A stretch of DNA of 20,052 bases from an uncultured Christensenella sp. Lineage in GTDB: Bacteria; Bacillota; Clostridia; Christensenellales; Borkfalkiaceae. The stretch is taken from the NCBI GenBank assembly GCA_910579705.1, contig CAJTUI010000019.1, positions 1 through 20,052 on the forward strand, in the 5' to 3' direction. The position numbers were made by a program, and so were the translations under genes. The first letter of the stretch is position 1. Every line of letters begins with the position of its first letter. Below, piece after piece: positions 1-7,817 of this stretch. The notes under the pieces were generated by a model that saw only the letters and a list, made by a program, of their open reading frames with translations, had not been told where the DNA came from and searched no databases.

Positions 1-120
1 CGGGTAGCCGCTGTTTTTGTTTGCGAGCAGAGCTTGCGCAAAAGGCAAGGCGCAAGCGATGACCGAAAACGGCGATTCCCTTGCGCCGTTTGAGAAGGTA
101 GTTGCCGGAGTTCAGTTAAA

Positions 121-156
121 AAAGAAACGTTTGCGTGAGCGGTCGTTTCTTTTTTT
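121..156 (+). terminator. Rho-independent terminator of an upstream unit
   Basis: A 9-bp stem (AAAGAAACG at 121-129 with CGTTTCTTT at 144-152) is followed by a T run to about 156. It would end transcription entering from the left edge of the window. The preceding ~118 bases hold no reading frame I can assign: the three forward frames have stops at 5-7, 60-62 and 91-93, and any gene there would be only a 3' remnant. Confidence 0.65.
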
Positions 157-184
157 ATACGCAAAATTTGCGGTTTGAAAGGTA

Positions 185-213
185 TTGCAAATTGAAAATG
201 CTTGTGCTATAAT
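185..213 (+). promoter_or_regulatory. Sigma-A-type promoter of the aldolase gene
   Basis: TTGCAA at 185-190, a 17-base spacer, and TATAAT at 208-213. A TG dinucleotide at 205-206 gives an extended -10. Transcription would start near 220, leaving a short leader of about 25 bases before the ribosome binding site and ATG. Confidence 0.75.
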
Positions 214-244
214 GTACACGTCAATATATTTTTGGAGGGAAATG

Positions 245-865
245 ATGACTGAACAACAGTTATTGGAAAAAATCAGACAGACAAAAATAGTGCCCGTGGT
301 GGTATTGAACTCGCTTGATGAAACTTTACCCAAGATGCAGGCGCTTGTAAACGGCGGTCTTCCGTGTGCGGAAATCACGTTCAGAACGCCCTGCGCGGCC
401 GACGCAATCGCGCTTACGGTAAAACATTTTCCCGATATGCTGGTCGGCGCGGGAACGGTAATAAATGCTGAGCAGTGCGAAAAGGCGATAGCGGCAGGCT
501 CCAAATTTATAGTATCCCCCGGCTTTTCGGAAGAGGTGGCGGACTGTTGCAAAAAGCACGGACTGTTATATCTGCCGGGGATAGTTACGCCTACGGAGGC
601 TATGGCGGCCATTGCAAAGGGACTTACCACGCTTAAATTCTTCCCCGCATCCAACTACGGCGGATTGAAGACGATCAAGGCCATTTGCGCGGCTTTCCCG
701 TATCTTAACATTATGCCTACGGGCGGAATAAACGCCGACAACATAACCGAGTATCTCGCTTGCGACAAAATTATCGCGTGCGGCGGCAGTTGGATGATGA
801 CGGGCACGCCCGCCGAAATAGAGGAAAAGACCAGAAAAGCGGTGGAGCTTGTCAAAAACGCGTAA
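245..865 (+). CDS. eda: 2-dehydro-3-deoxyphosphogluconate / phosphogalactonate aldolase (KDPG aldolase)
   Basis: A 206-residue class I aldolase, close to the usual family length. It cleaves KDPG (or the galactonate epimer) to pyruvate and glyceraldehyde 3-phosphate in the cytoplasm, the last step of Entner-Doudoroff-type or uronate/galactonate breakdown. Visible signatures are AEITFRT with catalytic E43 and R47, GAGTV near 69-73, the Schiff-base motif TLKFFPAS with K131, and the phosphate-binding TGGI segment. Numbering runs two behind E. coli Eda (E45, R49, K133). I chose ATG 245 because GGAGGG (234-239) then sits 5 bases upstream; ATG 242 is possible but would be only 2 bases away. The gene is alone between its own promoter and terminator, with no edd, kinase or dehydratase beside it, so whether the substrate comes from gluconate, glucuronate or galactonate cannot be decided here. 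Confidence 0.93.
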   Translation: MTEQQLLEKIRQTKIVPVVVLNSLDETLPKMQALVNGGLPCAEITFRTPCAADAIALTVKHFPDMLVGAGTVINAEQCEKAIAAGSKFIVSPGFSEEVADCCKKHGLLYLPGIVTPTEAMAAIAKGLTTLKFFPASNYGGLKTIKAICAAFPYLNIMPTGGINADNITEYLACDKIIACGGSWMMTGTPAEIEEKTRKAVELVKNA

Positions 866-873
866 ATTAAAAA

Positions 874-918
874 TTCTGCGGAAAGCCCTTTACAAGACTT
901 TCCGCAGAAACTTTTTAT
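874..918 (+). terminator. Bidirectional terminator between eda and the yitT operon
   Basis: A perfect 12-bp stem (874-885 with 898-909) is followed by T-rich sequence on the plus strand. An A-rich stretch before the stem (868-873) supplies U residues for the minus strand. The two converging units both end here. Confidence 0.85.
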
Positions 919-985
919 TTTGTAATTTCTGTCCGAAAATGTTTTAACGCTCAGACTTGCGGATATGCTCTATAAATATATTATT

Positions 986-1867
986 TCACAGCGTTTCGCG
1001 GAACCCCTTGCCCATAATTTCGTTGGTGTCGGTCAGAATGACGAAAGCGGAGGCGTCGGCCGCGTGAATGCGCATTTTGAGTTTCAGCGCCTCGCCGCGT
1101 TTACACACCGTAATGATAATCGTCTTTTCCTCGCCCGTATAGCCGCCTTCGGCTTTGAACGAAGTATAGCCGCGGTGTATGCCCTCCAAAATAAACGGAG
1201 TTATAAGTTCGGGTGCGGTGGTGATAATAGTTACGAACTTGTTTTTACCTATGCTCTCGATAACGCCGTCTACGAGGAACGCCTTCGAGAAAAGTCCGAG
1301 TATGGAATACAGCCCCGTCGTAACCCCGAAAATAAAGAAAGCGGAGGCTGCGATAAGCAGGTCGGTTATGAGTAGCGCCGTTCCCACGTCCTTGATTTTG
1401 GTGTATTTCTTGATTATGAGCGCTATTATGTCCGTTCCGCCCGAAGAGGCCTTACAGTTGAATATAATTGCGGCGCCCGCGGCGGTCGACAGCATAGCCA
1501 GCACAAATTCGAGAAACACTTCGTTCGTCAGCGGCAATTGAACGGGGATAAGTTTCATAAGCTGCATTTCAGCCGTATACACAAGGCTGCAATACGCCGT
1601 CTTGAACCCGCAACCCCTGCCGAGGAATATAAAGCCTATAATGAGCAACAGCACGTTTATTGCGGACATAATTTCGGTCTGCCCGAGCCAGGGGATATCC
1701 GTCGTAAATTTGGCGAGGATAATGGAAAGACCGCTGACTCCGCCCGTTGCGAAATTATTCGGCGCTTTAAAGAAGTACACGCCTGCGGCAAGCAGCAGCG
1801 TGCCCAAGTTCAGCACAACCCAGTATATAACATTGGAGCGGGTTATTTTGGGTTTTTTGAGTTTCAT
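986..1867 (-). CDS. YitT-family membrane protein (DUF161 + DUF2179)
   Basis: A 293-residue integral membrane protein of the YitT/YpjC family. The N-terminal ~200 residues hold the hydrophobic helices, with family signatures VYFFKAPNNFATGGVSG near the start and NCKASSGGTDIIALI in the middle. The C-terminal ~90 residues form the soluble DUF2179 domain (TIIITVCKRGEALKLK ... FVILTDTNEIMGKGF). The family is widespread in Firmicutes and its transported substrate or function is not established. The start is ATG 1867, preceded by a purine-rich GGGGGAAGG site. It lies 15 bases behind the paralogue at 1883-2980 and has no promoter of its own, so it should be the second gene of that operon. It is the shorter, standard form of the pair. 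Confidence 0.88.
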   Translation of the reverse strand: MKLKKPKITRSNVIYWVVLNLGTLLLAAGVYFFKAPNNFATGGVSGLSIILAKFTTDIPWLGQTEIMSAINVLLLIIGFIFLGRGCGFKTAYCSLVYTAEMQLMKLIPVQLPLTNEVFLEFVLAMLSTAAGAAIIFNCKASSGGTDIIALIIKKYTKIKDVGTALLITDLLIAASAFFIFGVTTGLYSILGLFSKAFLVDGVIESIGKNKFVTIITTAPELITPFILEGIHRGYTSFKAEGGYTGEEKTIIITVCKRGEALKLKMRIHAADASAFVILTDTNEIMGKGFRETL

Positions 1868-1882
1868 TTCCTTCCCCCGAAA

Positions 1883-2980
1883 CTAAATAGTTTCTCCGAA
1901 ACCTTTACCTAGTATTTCGTTTGCGTCCGTGATGATAACGAACGCCTGCGGGTCAAGCTGTTTGACCTTGGTTTTAAGTTTCAGCGCCTCGCCGCGTTTG
2001 CACACGGTAACCATAACTTTCTTGCGCTCGTGCGTGTAACCGCCCTCGCCGTCGTACATAGTATAGCCGTGGTTGATTACACCGAGTATGTATTCGCCAA
2101 TCTCTTCGTGGTGCTTTGTGATAATGGTGATGTACTTCGTCTTGCCTATGCTCTCGATAACGCCGTCCAGAAGGAAGGATTTCGCAAACAGACCCATAAA
2201 CGAATAGAGCGCGGTGGTGGCGGATTTGAACGTGTAGATGGAAACGCAGACGACTATGCAGTCGATAATCATAAGCGCCATTCCCACGTTTATTTTAGTG
2301 AATTTTTTAAGGATAAGCGCGATAATGTCAGTTCCGCCCGAAGACGCGCCGCAGTTGAACACGAGCGCGCCGCCTACGCCGAAGAGTAAGATCGCGTAGA
2401 CCATTTCAAGGAACGGCTGGTCTGTCAGGGTACCGGTCGCGGTGAGCGAAGACATAGGCAGTACGAGTTCCAAAAGCCAGATTACGGCCGTGTATAAGAG
2501 GGAGCAGTATATGGTTAGCACAGTACATTGCTTGCCAAGTATCACAAGCCCGAGTATCAGCAGGAACACGTTGATTATTGCCATTATAACGGCCTGAGAG
2601 AAGAACTCCACATTAATCACGTTCGCGAGAAGTATGGCGATACCCGCAACGCCGCCCAGCGTAAAGTTATTGGGCGTCTGGAAAAAGTAAACGGACGCGG
2701 ACATCATTAAAATGCCCACGTTCAGTAAAACCCACTTCAAAGCCGTGCGTTTTCTTTTTTGTGATTTGGAAACGGTTTTGACGTTTTCTTCGGGTTTGAC
2801 GCGCACGGGCTGTGCGGCTGCGGCAACTGCGGTTTCTTCCGCCGCGTCGGCGCTTGCGACAGGCGGGTTTCCGTCGGTTTCCGCGGCGGCCGTTTCCGCC
2901 GCGTTATCGGTTGCAATCGGCGCGACTTCGGCCGTTTCCGAGGCGTCCGTAACGGCGTTTTTCTTCTTTTTGATAGCCAT
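1883..2980 (-). CDS. YitT-family membrane protein with an Ala/Glu-rich N-terminal extension
   Basis: A 365-residue paralogue of the next gene, sharing VYFFQTPNNFTLGGVAG, NCGASSGGTDIIALIL, a KRGEALKLK DUF2179 domain and the same GKGFxET C-terminus. It differs by about 80 extra N-terminal residues. These begin MAIKKKKNAV, continue as a low-complexity Ala/Glu/Thr/Val stretch (roughly 11-57), and end in a basic KSQKRKR segment just before the first membrane helix; the extension is probably cytosolic and disordered. The start is ATG 2980, with GGAG about 5 bases upstream on the minus strand, so the extension is translated rather than an over-called start. First gene of a two-gene operon driven by the promoter at 3021-3049. 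Function of the family is unknown. Confidence 0.87.
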   Translation of the reverse strand: MAIKKKKNAVTDASETAEVAPIATDNAAETAAAETDGNPPVASADAAEETAVAAAAQPVRVKPEENVKTVSKSQKRKRTALKWVLLNVGILMMSASVYFFQTPNNFTLGGVAGIAILLANVINVEFFSQAVIMAIINVFLLILGLVILGKQCTVLTIYCSLLYTAVIWLLELVLPMSSLTATGTLTDQPFLEMVYAILLFGVGGALVFNCGASSGGTDIIALILKKFTKINVGMALMIIDCIVVCVSIYTFKSATTALYSFMGLFAKSFLLDGVIESIGKTKYITIITKHHEEIGEYILGVINHGYTMYDGEGGYTHERKKVMVTVCKRGEALKLKTKVKQLDPQAFVIITDANEILGKGFGETI

Positions 2981-3020
2981 AATTCTCCGTAAAAAATATG
3001 TATTGTTTTAAAGTGAATAA

Positions 3021-3049
3021 ATCATATCATACCGCAAAATTATTGTCAA
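3021..3049 (-). promoter_or_regulatory. Consensus promoter of the yitT operon
   Basis: On the minus strand: TTGACA (3049-3044), 17-base spacer, TATGAT (3026-3021). The predicted start is about 35 bases before ATG 2980. It is divergent from the glycosidase promoter at 3134-3162; the ~85 bases between them contain no further site that I recognise. Confidence 0.8.
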
Positions 3050-3133
3050 TATTAAAACGCCGTCCGCGCGTGTAATTTTACCGTTCGGACAAGGAAAAAT
3101 TTTACATAACGCCGTGTTTGATTATTTCGCATA

Positions 3134-3162
3134 TTGACTTTACGCGCCGCGTGTGTTACAAT
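3134..3162 (+). promoter_or_regulatory. Promoter of the alpha-glycosidase/glgB operon
   Basis: TTGACT at 3134-3139, 17-base spacer, TACAAT at 3157-3162 with TG at 3154-3155 (extended -10). The leader to ATG 3195 is about 25 bases and contains the ribosome binding site GAAGGA (3184-3189). No catabolite-repression element was recognised. Confidence 0.75.
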
Positions 3163-3194
3163 ATTCGACGGACAACTTTGTTTGAAGGACGTAT

Positions 3195-5243
3195 ATGATA
3201 AACAGAAAAGCAATATTCGCGGACGAAACCGCAAGTTATAAAACGCCTTACGAGCCCAAGCGCGGCGACAAAGTCACGTTGAAACTCCGCACTTTGCGCG
3301 GCGACGTAGTTAAGGCGTACGCCGTGATAAACGGGCTTAAACGGCTTATGACGAAACTGCCTTCGGACAGGGAGGGCGGCAATTTCGACTATTATACTGT
3401 CACGTTCACCTGTACGGACAAGCCCGTGTCCTATCATTTTTCGGTGTATGACGACGACGACAAGGTTTCTTATAACCGCCTCGGTTGCGTGGAGAACGTG
3501 CAGGCGGAATACGAGTTTTCGTTTATACCCGGGTTCAACGTTCCCGACTGGGCGAAAGGCGTTGTGTTTTACCAGATTTTTACCGACCGTTTCTGCGACG
3601 GTAACCCTGCCAATAACGTCGAGGATAACGAATACTATTATACGGGCGGACACTCCAAAAAGGTTACCGAATGGGATAAATATCCGGACGAGCTGGACGT
3701 GCGCTGTTTCTACGGCGGCGATTTGCAGGGCGTTATGCAGAAACTGGACTACTTGCAGGAACTGGGGGTCGAGGCGATATATTTCAACCCGCTGTTTGTT
3801 TCCCCGTCCAACCACAAGTACGACACGCAGGACTACGATCATATAGACCCGCATCTTGCGGTGATTGAAGAGGACTACGAACACCGTATGCAGTTCTGGG
3901 AGCACAACAACGGCTATGCGCCCAGATATATCAGGCGCGTGACCTCGCCCGTCAACCTCGAAAAGAGCAACGCATATTTCGCGGAGCTTGTCAAGGAAAT
4001 TCACCGCCGCGGAATGAAAGTCGTCATAGACGGCGTGTTTAACCATTGCGGCTCGTTCAATAAATGGCTGGACAGGGAAGGCATTTACCTCAATAAAAAT
4101 GGTTATGACGCGAAAGGCGCGTATCAGGATGCGCAAAGCCCGTATCGCAACTATTTCAAGTTCGACAAGCCCGCGGAGGCGAAAAGCGAGTACGAGGGCT
4201 GGTGGGGCTTCCCCACACTGCCCAAGCTCGATTACGAGCACAGCCCCGAACTCACCGAATATATCCTGTCCACGGGCGCGAAATGGGTGTCCGCGCCGTT
4301 CGGCGTGGACGGCTGGCGGCTTGACGTGGCGGCGGATTTGGGTCACAGCGTCAAATTCAACCACAAATTCTGGCGCGCGTTCCGCGACAGAGTGCGGCAG
4401 GCCAATCCGCAGGCGTTCATATTTGCGGAGCACTACGGCGACCCCGCGCCCTGGTTCGACGGGCAGGAGTGGGATTCGGTAATGAACTACGACGCGTTTA
4501 TGGAGCCGGTTACCTGGTTTTTGACGGGTATGGAAAAGCACAGCGAGAATTTCGACGGCGGCAAGCTCTGGGACGGTAACCAGTTTTTCGACAGTATGTT
4601 TAAGAATATGTCCAAGTTCCCGCGGCCCGCGCTCGACTCGGCGTTGAACCAGCTCTCCAACCACGACCATTCGCGATTTCTGACAAGGACGAACGGCACG
4701 GTCGGAACGCTGAAAACCTGCGGCCCGCACGCGGCGGGGTATAACACCGACCTGCGCGTTATGGCGCTTGCGGTGCTTATACAGATGACCTGGCCGGGCT
4801 CGCCGGGGATATATTACGCGGACGAGGCTGGGCAGGTCGGCTGGACCGACCCCGACAGCCGCCGCACGTATCCTTGGGGCAAAGAAAATAAAATGCTTAT
4901 TGAGTATCATAAGATAGTGATAGCTCTGCGCAAGGAAATACATTGCCTTAAAATGGGCAGCGTCAAAAAACTGGACGCGGGCAACGGCTATATCGCGTAC
5001 GCAAGGTTTGACGACGAGGATTGCGCGATTGTTGTTATAAACTGCACGGACGGAGATATCGCGCTCAGGGTTCCCGTCTGGGAGGCGGGCGTGTATACGG
5101 GTGCGGTCGTCACGCGCAGGCTGATAACCGACGGCAGCGGTTTTTACACGGAAGAGGAAAAAAGCACGGTCAAGTACGGCAGGCTTTGCGCCTCGCTCCC
5201 CGCCAAGTCGGGTTGTATTTACACGTTCAAATTCAAAGAATAA
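3195..5243 (+). CDS. Cytoplasmic GH13 alpha-glycosidase (neopullulanase / cyclomaltodextrinase type)
   Basis: A 682-residue enzyme with no signal peptide, so it should act on internal alpha-glucans or imported maltodextrins. An N-terminal beta-sandwich domain (about 1-120, CBM34-like) precedes the GH13 barrel. Conserved regions are complete: DGVFNH with D279, GWRLDVA with nucleophile D377, FAEHYG with acid/base E412, and SNHDHSR with D491. LPKLD at 342-346 matches the MPKLN-type region V of the neopullulanase/cyclomaltodextrinase subfamily (GH13_20), which hydrolyses cyclodextrins, pullulan or starch oligomers. About 30 extra residues (around 220-255, including EDYEHRMQFWEHNN) sit between the YDTQDYDHIDP motif and the D279 strand, making it longer than the typical ~580 residues. 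The start is ATG 3195 with GAAGGA 5 bases upstream. The branching enzyme follows after 17 bases. Exact substrate specificity is not decidable. Confidence 0.88.
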   Translation: MINRKAIFADETASYKTPYEPKRGDKVTLKLRTLRGDVVKAYAVINGLKRLMTKLPSDREGGNFDYYTVTFTCTDKPVSYHFSVYDDDDKVSYNRLGCVENVQAEYEFSFIPGFNVPDWAKGVVFYQIFTDRFCDGNPANNVEDNEYYYTGGHSKKVTEWDKYPDELDVRCFYGGDLQGVMQKLDYLQELGVEAIYFNPLFVSPSNHKYDTQDYDHIDPHLAVIEEDYEHRMQFWEHNNGYAPRYIRRVTSPVNLEKSNAYFAELVKEIHRRGMKVVIDGVFNHCGSFNKWLDREGIYLNKNGYDAKGAYQDAQSPYRNYFKFDKPAEAKSEYEGWWGFPTLPKLDYEHSPELTEYILSTGAKWVSAPFGVDGWRLDVAADLGHSVKFNHKFWRAFRDRVRQANPQAFIFAEHYGDPAPWFDGQEWDSVMNYDAFMEPVTWFLTGMEKHSENFDGGKLWDGNQFFDSMFKNMSKFPRPALDSALNQLSNHDHSRFLTRTNGTVGTLKTCGPHAAGYNTDLRVMALAVLIQMTWPGSPGIYYADEAGQVGWTDPDSRRTYPWGKENKMLIEYHKIVIALRKEIHCLKMGSVKKLDAGNGYIAYARFDDEDCAIVVINCTDGDIALRVPVWEAGVYTGAVVTRRLITDGSGFYTEEEKSTVKYGRLCASLPAKSGCIYTFKFKE

Positions 5244-5260
5244 TATATTGGGGGAAAATA

Positions 5261-7291
5261 ATGCAAAACAAGTTTTTCGGCGAGCTGGACAGACACCTGT
5301 TTCACCACGGCACGCACTACGAGCTGTATAACAAAATGGGCGCGCACCTGAGGGAGATAGACGGCGTAAGCGGCGTGCACTTCGTACTCTGGGCGCCCAA
5401 CGCGCGCGCGGTGTGCGTTGTGTCGGACGGCAACGGCTGGACGCCCTGGCGCGACGTTATGGAAAAGGTTGACGACTGCATATGGGAGCTTTTCGTTCCC
5501 GGTATGTGCGAGGGCGTCAAGTACAAATATCTCGTTGTGGGCGCGGACGGCGCGGAAACGGAAAAGTCCGACCCGTACGCTTACCGCACGGAGTTGCGCC
5601 CCGGTTGCGCGTCGGTCGTTGCAAATCTGGACAGATACGAGTGGGGCGACGGGGAATGGCGCAAGGCGCGCAAAGGCGAAAACTTTCTCGAAAAGCCTAT
5701 AGCCGTTTACGAAGTGCATCTCGGCAGCTGGAAAAAGGACTTGTCGAAGTGGGACGAGGACCAGTATTTCGATTACCGCCGTCTTGCGCACGAAATCGCG
5801 GAATACGTGAACTGGATGGGGTATACCCACGTTGAGCTTATGGGCATCTGCGAATATCCGTTCGACCCGAGCTGGGGCTATCAGGTTACGGGATATTACG
5901 CGCCGACGGCAAGATACGGCACTCCCGACGATTTTATGTATTTCGTGGACTATATGCACAAAAACGGTATCGGGGTTATACTCGACTGGGTTCCCGCGCA
6001 TTTCCCGAAGGACCGTTCGGGGCTTGCGATGTTTGACGGAACGCCGCTTTACGAGTACGGCGACCCGCTCCGCGCCGAGTATCCCGAGTGGGGCACGAAG
6101 GCGTTTGATTTGGGTAAAAAGGAAGTTTCCAATTTCCTTATGGCGTCCGCGTTCTTCTGGGTGGAACGCTATCATATCGACGCGCTGAGGGTGGACGCGG
6201 TCGCGGCTATGCTGTATAACAGTTTCGGCAGGGGCGAGTGGCGGCCGAACGTGTACGGCGGCAACGAAAATTTAGAAAGTTTCGAGTTTTTCCGTCATCT
6301 TAACAGCGTGCTCAGGGAAAAGACCGACGCGTTTATGATTGCGGAGGACTCCTCGATTTTAGAGGGCATAACGAAACCCGTGGAAAAGGGCGGGTTCGGG
6401 TTCGGGCTGAAATGGAATATGGGCTGGATGAACGACGGGATAAAGTATTATAATACCGACCCCATTTTCCGCCCCTATCACCACGGGCTTATGACGCATA
6501 CTTTCGAGTACGCGTTCAACGAAAACTATATGCTTGTGCTCTCGCACGACGAAGTGGTTCACGGCAAGGGTAGTATGATAAACAAGTTTATCGGCAACAA
6601 GGCGGATAAACTGGGCAGTCTTAAAACCTGTTATACTATGATGATGGGGCACCCCGGAAAGAAGTTGCTGTTTATGGGTCAGGACTTCGCGCAGGAGCGC
6701 GAATGGAACTTCAATACGGGACTGGACTGGTTCCTGTGCGACGACGAGGGGCACAGAGACGTTTTGAACTGTTTCCGCACTCTTCTGCATATTTACAGGG
6801 AACGCCCCGTATTGCACAACGATTGCGGCGGCCCCGTCACCTGCGAATGGATAAACAGCGGGGATTATAACAGAAATATTTTCACGTTTATAAGGCGCAA
6901 CCCTTGGGATTATAACAACGCGCTCATATTCGTATGCAACTTCGCGCCCGTCGAGAGGGTGGATATGGGCGTCGGCGCGCCCGTGGACGGCGTTTATAAG
7001 CGCATATTCTCGACATATCCAGACGGAACGCCGCTTGAAATAACCGCGAAGGAAGAGCTATGCGACGGCAGAAAGTATAAGCTTACGTTTAATCTTCGCC
7101 CGTACGAGTCCTGTATTTTCGAAGTGCCGTTCCACGCAAGCGCGGTGAAAAAGAAGACGACAGGCGCAACCGCGGCAAAAAAGAAAACAGAGGGCGCGGG
7201 CACTGCGAAAAAGAAGTCGGAGAGTGCAGCCGCGGCGGCGAAGAAACCTGCCGCCGCAACTGCGAGGAAGAAAACCGCCGCAAAAAAATAA
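5261..7291 (+). CDS. glgB: 1,4-alpha-glucan branching enzyme with a Lys/Ala-rich C-terminal tail
   Basis: A 676-residue GlgB, which cuts alpha-1,4 chains and re-attaches them as alpha-1,6 branches of glycogen. A CBM48-type N-terminal domain (about 20-125, including VHFVLWAPNAR) precedes the GH13 barrel with DWVPAHF (D242), LRVDAVAAM (nucleophile D312), MIAEDSS (acid/base E362) and LSHDEVVHG (H429-D430). The barrel matches GlgB rather than GlgX or GlgE. Residues 630-676 are an unusual tail built from decapeptide repeats: KKKTTGATAA, KKKTEGAGTA, KKKSESAAAA, then Lys/Ala/Pro. Such tails resemble the C-termini of histone H1-like proteins. The start is ATG 5261, 6 bases after GGGGG; an upstream in-frame extension to 5021 overlaps the glycosidase and is not used. 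It is the second gene of the operon. No glgA, glgC or glgP lies nearby. Confidence 0.93.
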   Translation: MQNKFFGELDRHLFHHGTHYELYNKMGAHLREIDGVSGVHFVLWAPNARAVCVVSDGNGWTPWRDVMEKVDDCIWELFVPGMCEGVKYKYLVVGADGAETEKSDPYAYRTELRPGCASVVANLDRYEWGDGEWRKARKGENFLEKPIAVYEVHLGSWKKDLSKWDEDQYFDYRRLAHEIAEYVNWMGYTHVELMGICEYPFDPSWGYQVTGYYAPTARYGTPDDFMYFVDYMHKNGIGVILDWVPAHFPKDRSGLAMFDGTPLYEYGDPLRAEYPEWGTKAFDLGKKEVSNFLMASAFFWVERYHIDALRVDAVAAMLYNSFGRGEWRPNVYGGNENLESFEFFRHLNSVLREKTDAFMIAEDSSILEGITKPVEKGGFGFGLKWNMGWMNDGIKYYNTDPIFRPYHHGLMTHTFEYAFNENYMLVLSHDEVVHGKGSMINKFIGNKADKLGSLKTCYTMMMGHPGKKLLFMGQDFAQEREWNFNTGLDWFLCDDEGHRDVLNCFRTLLHIYRERPVLHNDCGGPVTCEWINSGDYNRNIFTFIRRNPWDYNNALIFVCNFAPVERVDMGVGAPVDGVYKRIFSTYPDGTPLEITAKEELCDGRKYKLTFNLRPYESCIFEVPFHASAVKKKTTGATAAKKKTEGAGTAKKKSESAAAAAKKPAAATARKKTAAKK

Positions 7292-7298
7292 AAAAACG

Positions 7299-7321
7299 GC
7301 CCGCCGCATACCGCGGCGGGC
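7299..7321. terminator. Terminator shared by glgB and the minus-strand XRE gene
   Basis: A 9-bp G/C stem (7299-7307 with 7313-7321) has a 5-base loop. The A-rich tract at 7290-7296 gives a strong U run on the minus strand, whereas the plus-strand side (CTATTTATGG) is weak. The stem abuts the stop codon of the minus-strand XRE gene (7323-7321), so it mainly ends that operon and probably glgB as well. Confidence 0.8.
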
Positions 7322-7524
7322 TATTTATGGTCTATTCCGAATAATTCGTTCGGAGTAATTCCGAATTTCTCATAGAAGAGCATAATATTGTCATAGCTTG
7401 GTTTCTTTTTTCCGAGCAACCACTGACTTATTGTTGTTTGGTTTACGTTTAAAATATCCGCAAGCTTTTGCTGATTGATATTTTTCTCGGACATCAGTTG
7501 TTTAATCACTTCTATATAGGGCAT
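7321..7524 (-). CDS. Small XRE-family HTH regulator (third, divergent copy)
   Basis: A 67-residue protein that is essentially one helix-turn-helix domain: NQQKLADILNVNQTTISQWLLGKKKPS is the classic XRE/Cro pattern, followed by a short helix and ELFGI end. There is no sensor or catalytic domain. It is only distantly similar to the two near-identical regulators to its right, so it is not part of their recent duplication. It starts at ATG 7524, 18 bases behind the stop of the 7543-7749 gene, and is probably co-transcribed with it. No convincing ribosome binding site precedes it. The upstream sequence is A/T-rich with TAAAAT 8 bases before the ATG, so a separate leaderless start is possible. The target operator is unknown. 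Confidence 0.8.
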   Translation of the reverse strand: MPYIEVIKQLMSEKNINQQKLADILNVNQTTISQWLLGKKKPSYDNIMLFYEKFGITPNELFGIDHK

Positions 7525-7542
7525 AAGATTTTATTTTACCAG

Positions 7543-7749
7543 TCAATTTATTTCTTCAAACAATTCTTCGTAAGTTATGTCGTAAAATTTAACAATTGCT
7601 TTTACGGTGTTTAAGTTGGGTTCGGTATTGCCGTTTTCCCAGTCGGAAACCGTTCGCGCCGAAAATCCCAGCTCTTTCCCGAATTTCGCTTGCGAAAGCT
7701 TTTTGTCTTCCCGCAAGCTTTTTAAATATACGCCTAAGTTACTGCTCAT
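7543..7749 (-). CDS. Small XRE-family repressor, unit A
   Basis: A 68-residue Cro/CI-type helix-turn-helix protein (LSQAKFGKELGFSARTVSDW with conserved ENGNTEP). The HTH fills nearly the whole protein, leaving a short acidic tail EELFEEIN. It is nearly identical to the 7959-8165 protein; the reverse strands share 75 consecutive identical bases. It starts at ATG 7749. No Shine-Dalgarno site is present, and TAAACT lies 6 bases upstream (7761-7756), compatible with leaderless transcription. The palindrome 7758-7778 overlaps this -10-like box, and a second one lies inside the divergent promoter. The natural reading is a repressor of itself and of the divergent 33-residue peptide gene. DNA binding is from the family; autoregulation is inference. 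Confidence 0.85.
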   Translation of the reverse strand: MSSNLGVYLKSLREDKKLSQAKFGKELGFSARTVSDWENGNTEPNLNTVKAIVKFYDITYEELFEEIN

Positions 7750-7757
7750 AAATAAAG

Positions 7758-7778
7758 TTTAGCGGAAAATCCGCTAAA
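7758..7778. promoter_or_regulatory. Operator A1 (21-bp palindrome)
   Basis: Perfect 9-bp arms TTTAGCGGA and TCCGCTAAA around AAA. It lies 8 bases upstream of the XRE-A start codon, over its likely -10 box, and just upstream of the -35 box of the divergent promoter. Its centre is 29 bp from that of operator A2. The proposed ligand is the adjacent XRE protein. Confidence 0.7.
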
Positions 7779-7782
7779 ATAG

Positions 7783-7811
7783 TTGACTTAGCGGAAAATC
7801 CGCTATATAAT
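7783..7811 (+). promoter_or_regulatory. Divergent promoter of unit A
   Basis: TTGACT at 7783-7788, 17-base spacer, TATAAT at 7806-7811. The expected +1, about 7 bases after the -10, is the A of ATG 7818, predicting a leaderless mRNA for the small membrane peptide. Confidence 0.75.
7789..7805. promoter_or_regulatory. Operator A2, filling the promoter spacer
   Basis: TAGCGGA-AAA-TCCGCTA has perfect 7-bp arms. Its 17 bases are exactly the spacer between the -35 and -10 boxes. A bound repressor would directly block RNA polymerase. Confidence 0.7.
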
Positions 7812-7817
7812 GACATT

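Noticed and set aside
59..178. 39-codon ORF over the first terminator
   Set aside because: It has no ribosome binding site, and its codons are built from the terminator stem.
1879..1894. Inverted repeat GAAACTA-AA-TAGTTTC between the two yitT genes
   Set aside because: The 2-base loop is too small and no T run follows, so it is not a terminator. It partly comes from the conserved GET C-terminal codons. Could be a chance repeat.
3156..4943. 595-codon open frame on the minus strand across the glycosidase
   Set aside because: It is antisense to an enzyme with all GH13 motifs; its product is Arg/Val/His-rich with no domain, as expected from G/C-ending codons on the other strand. The same holds for minus-strand frames at 5219-6175, 10123-10833 and 13472-14326.
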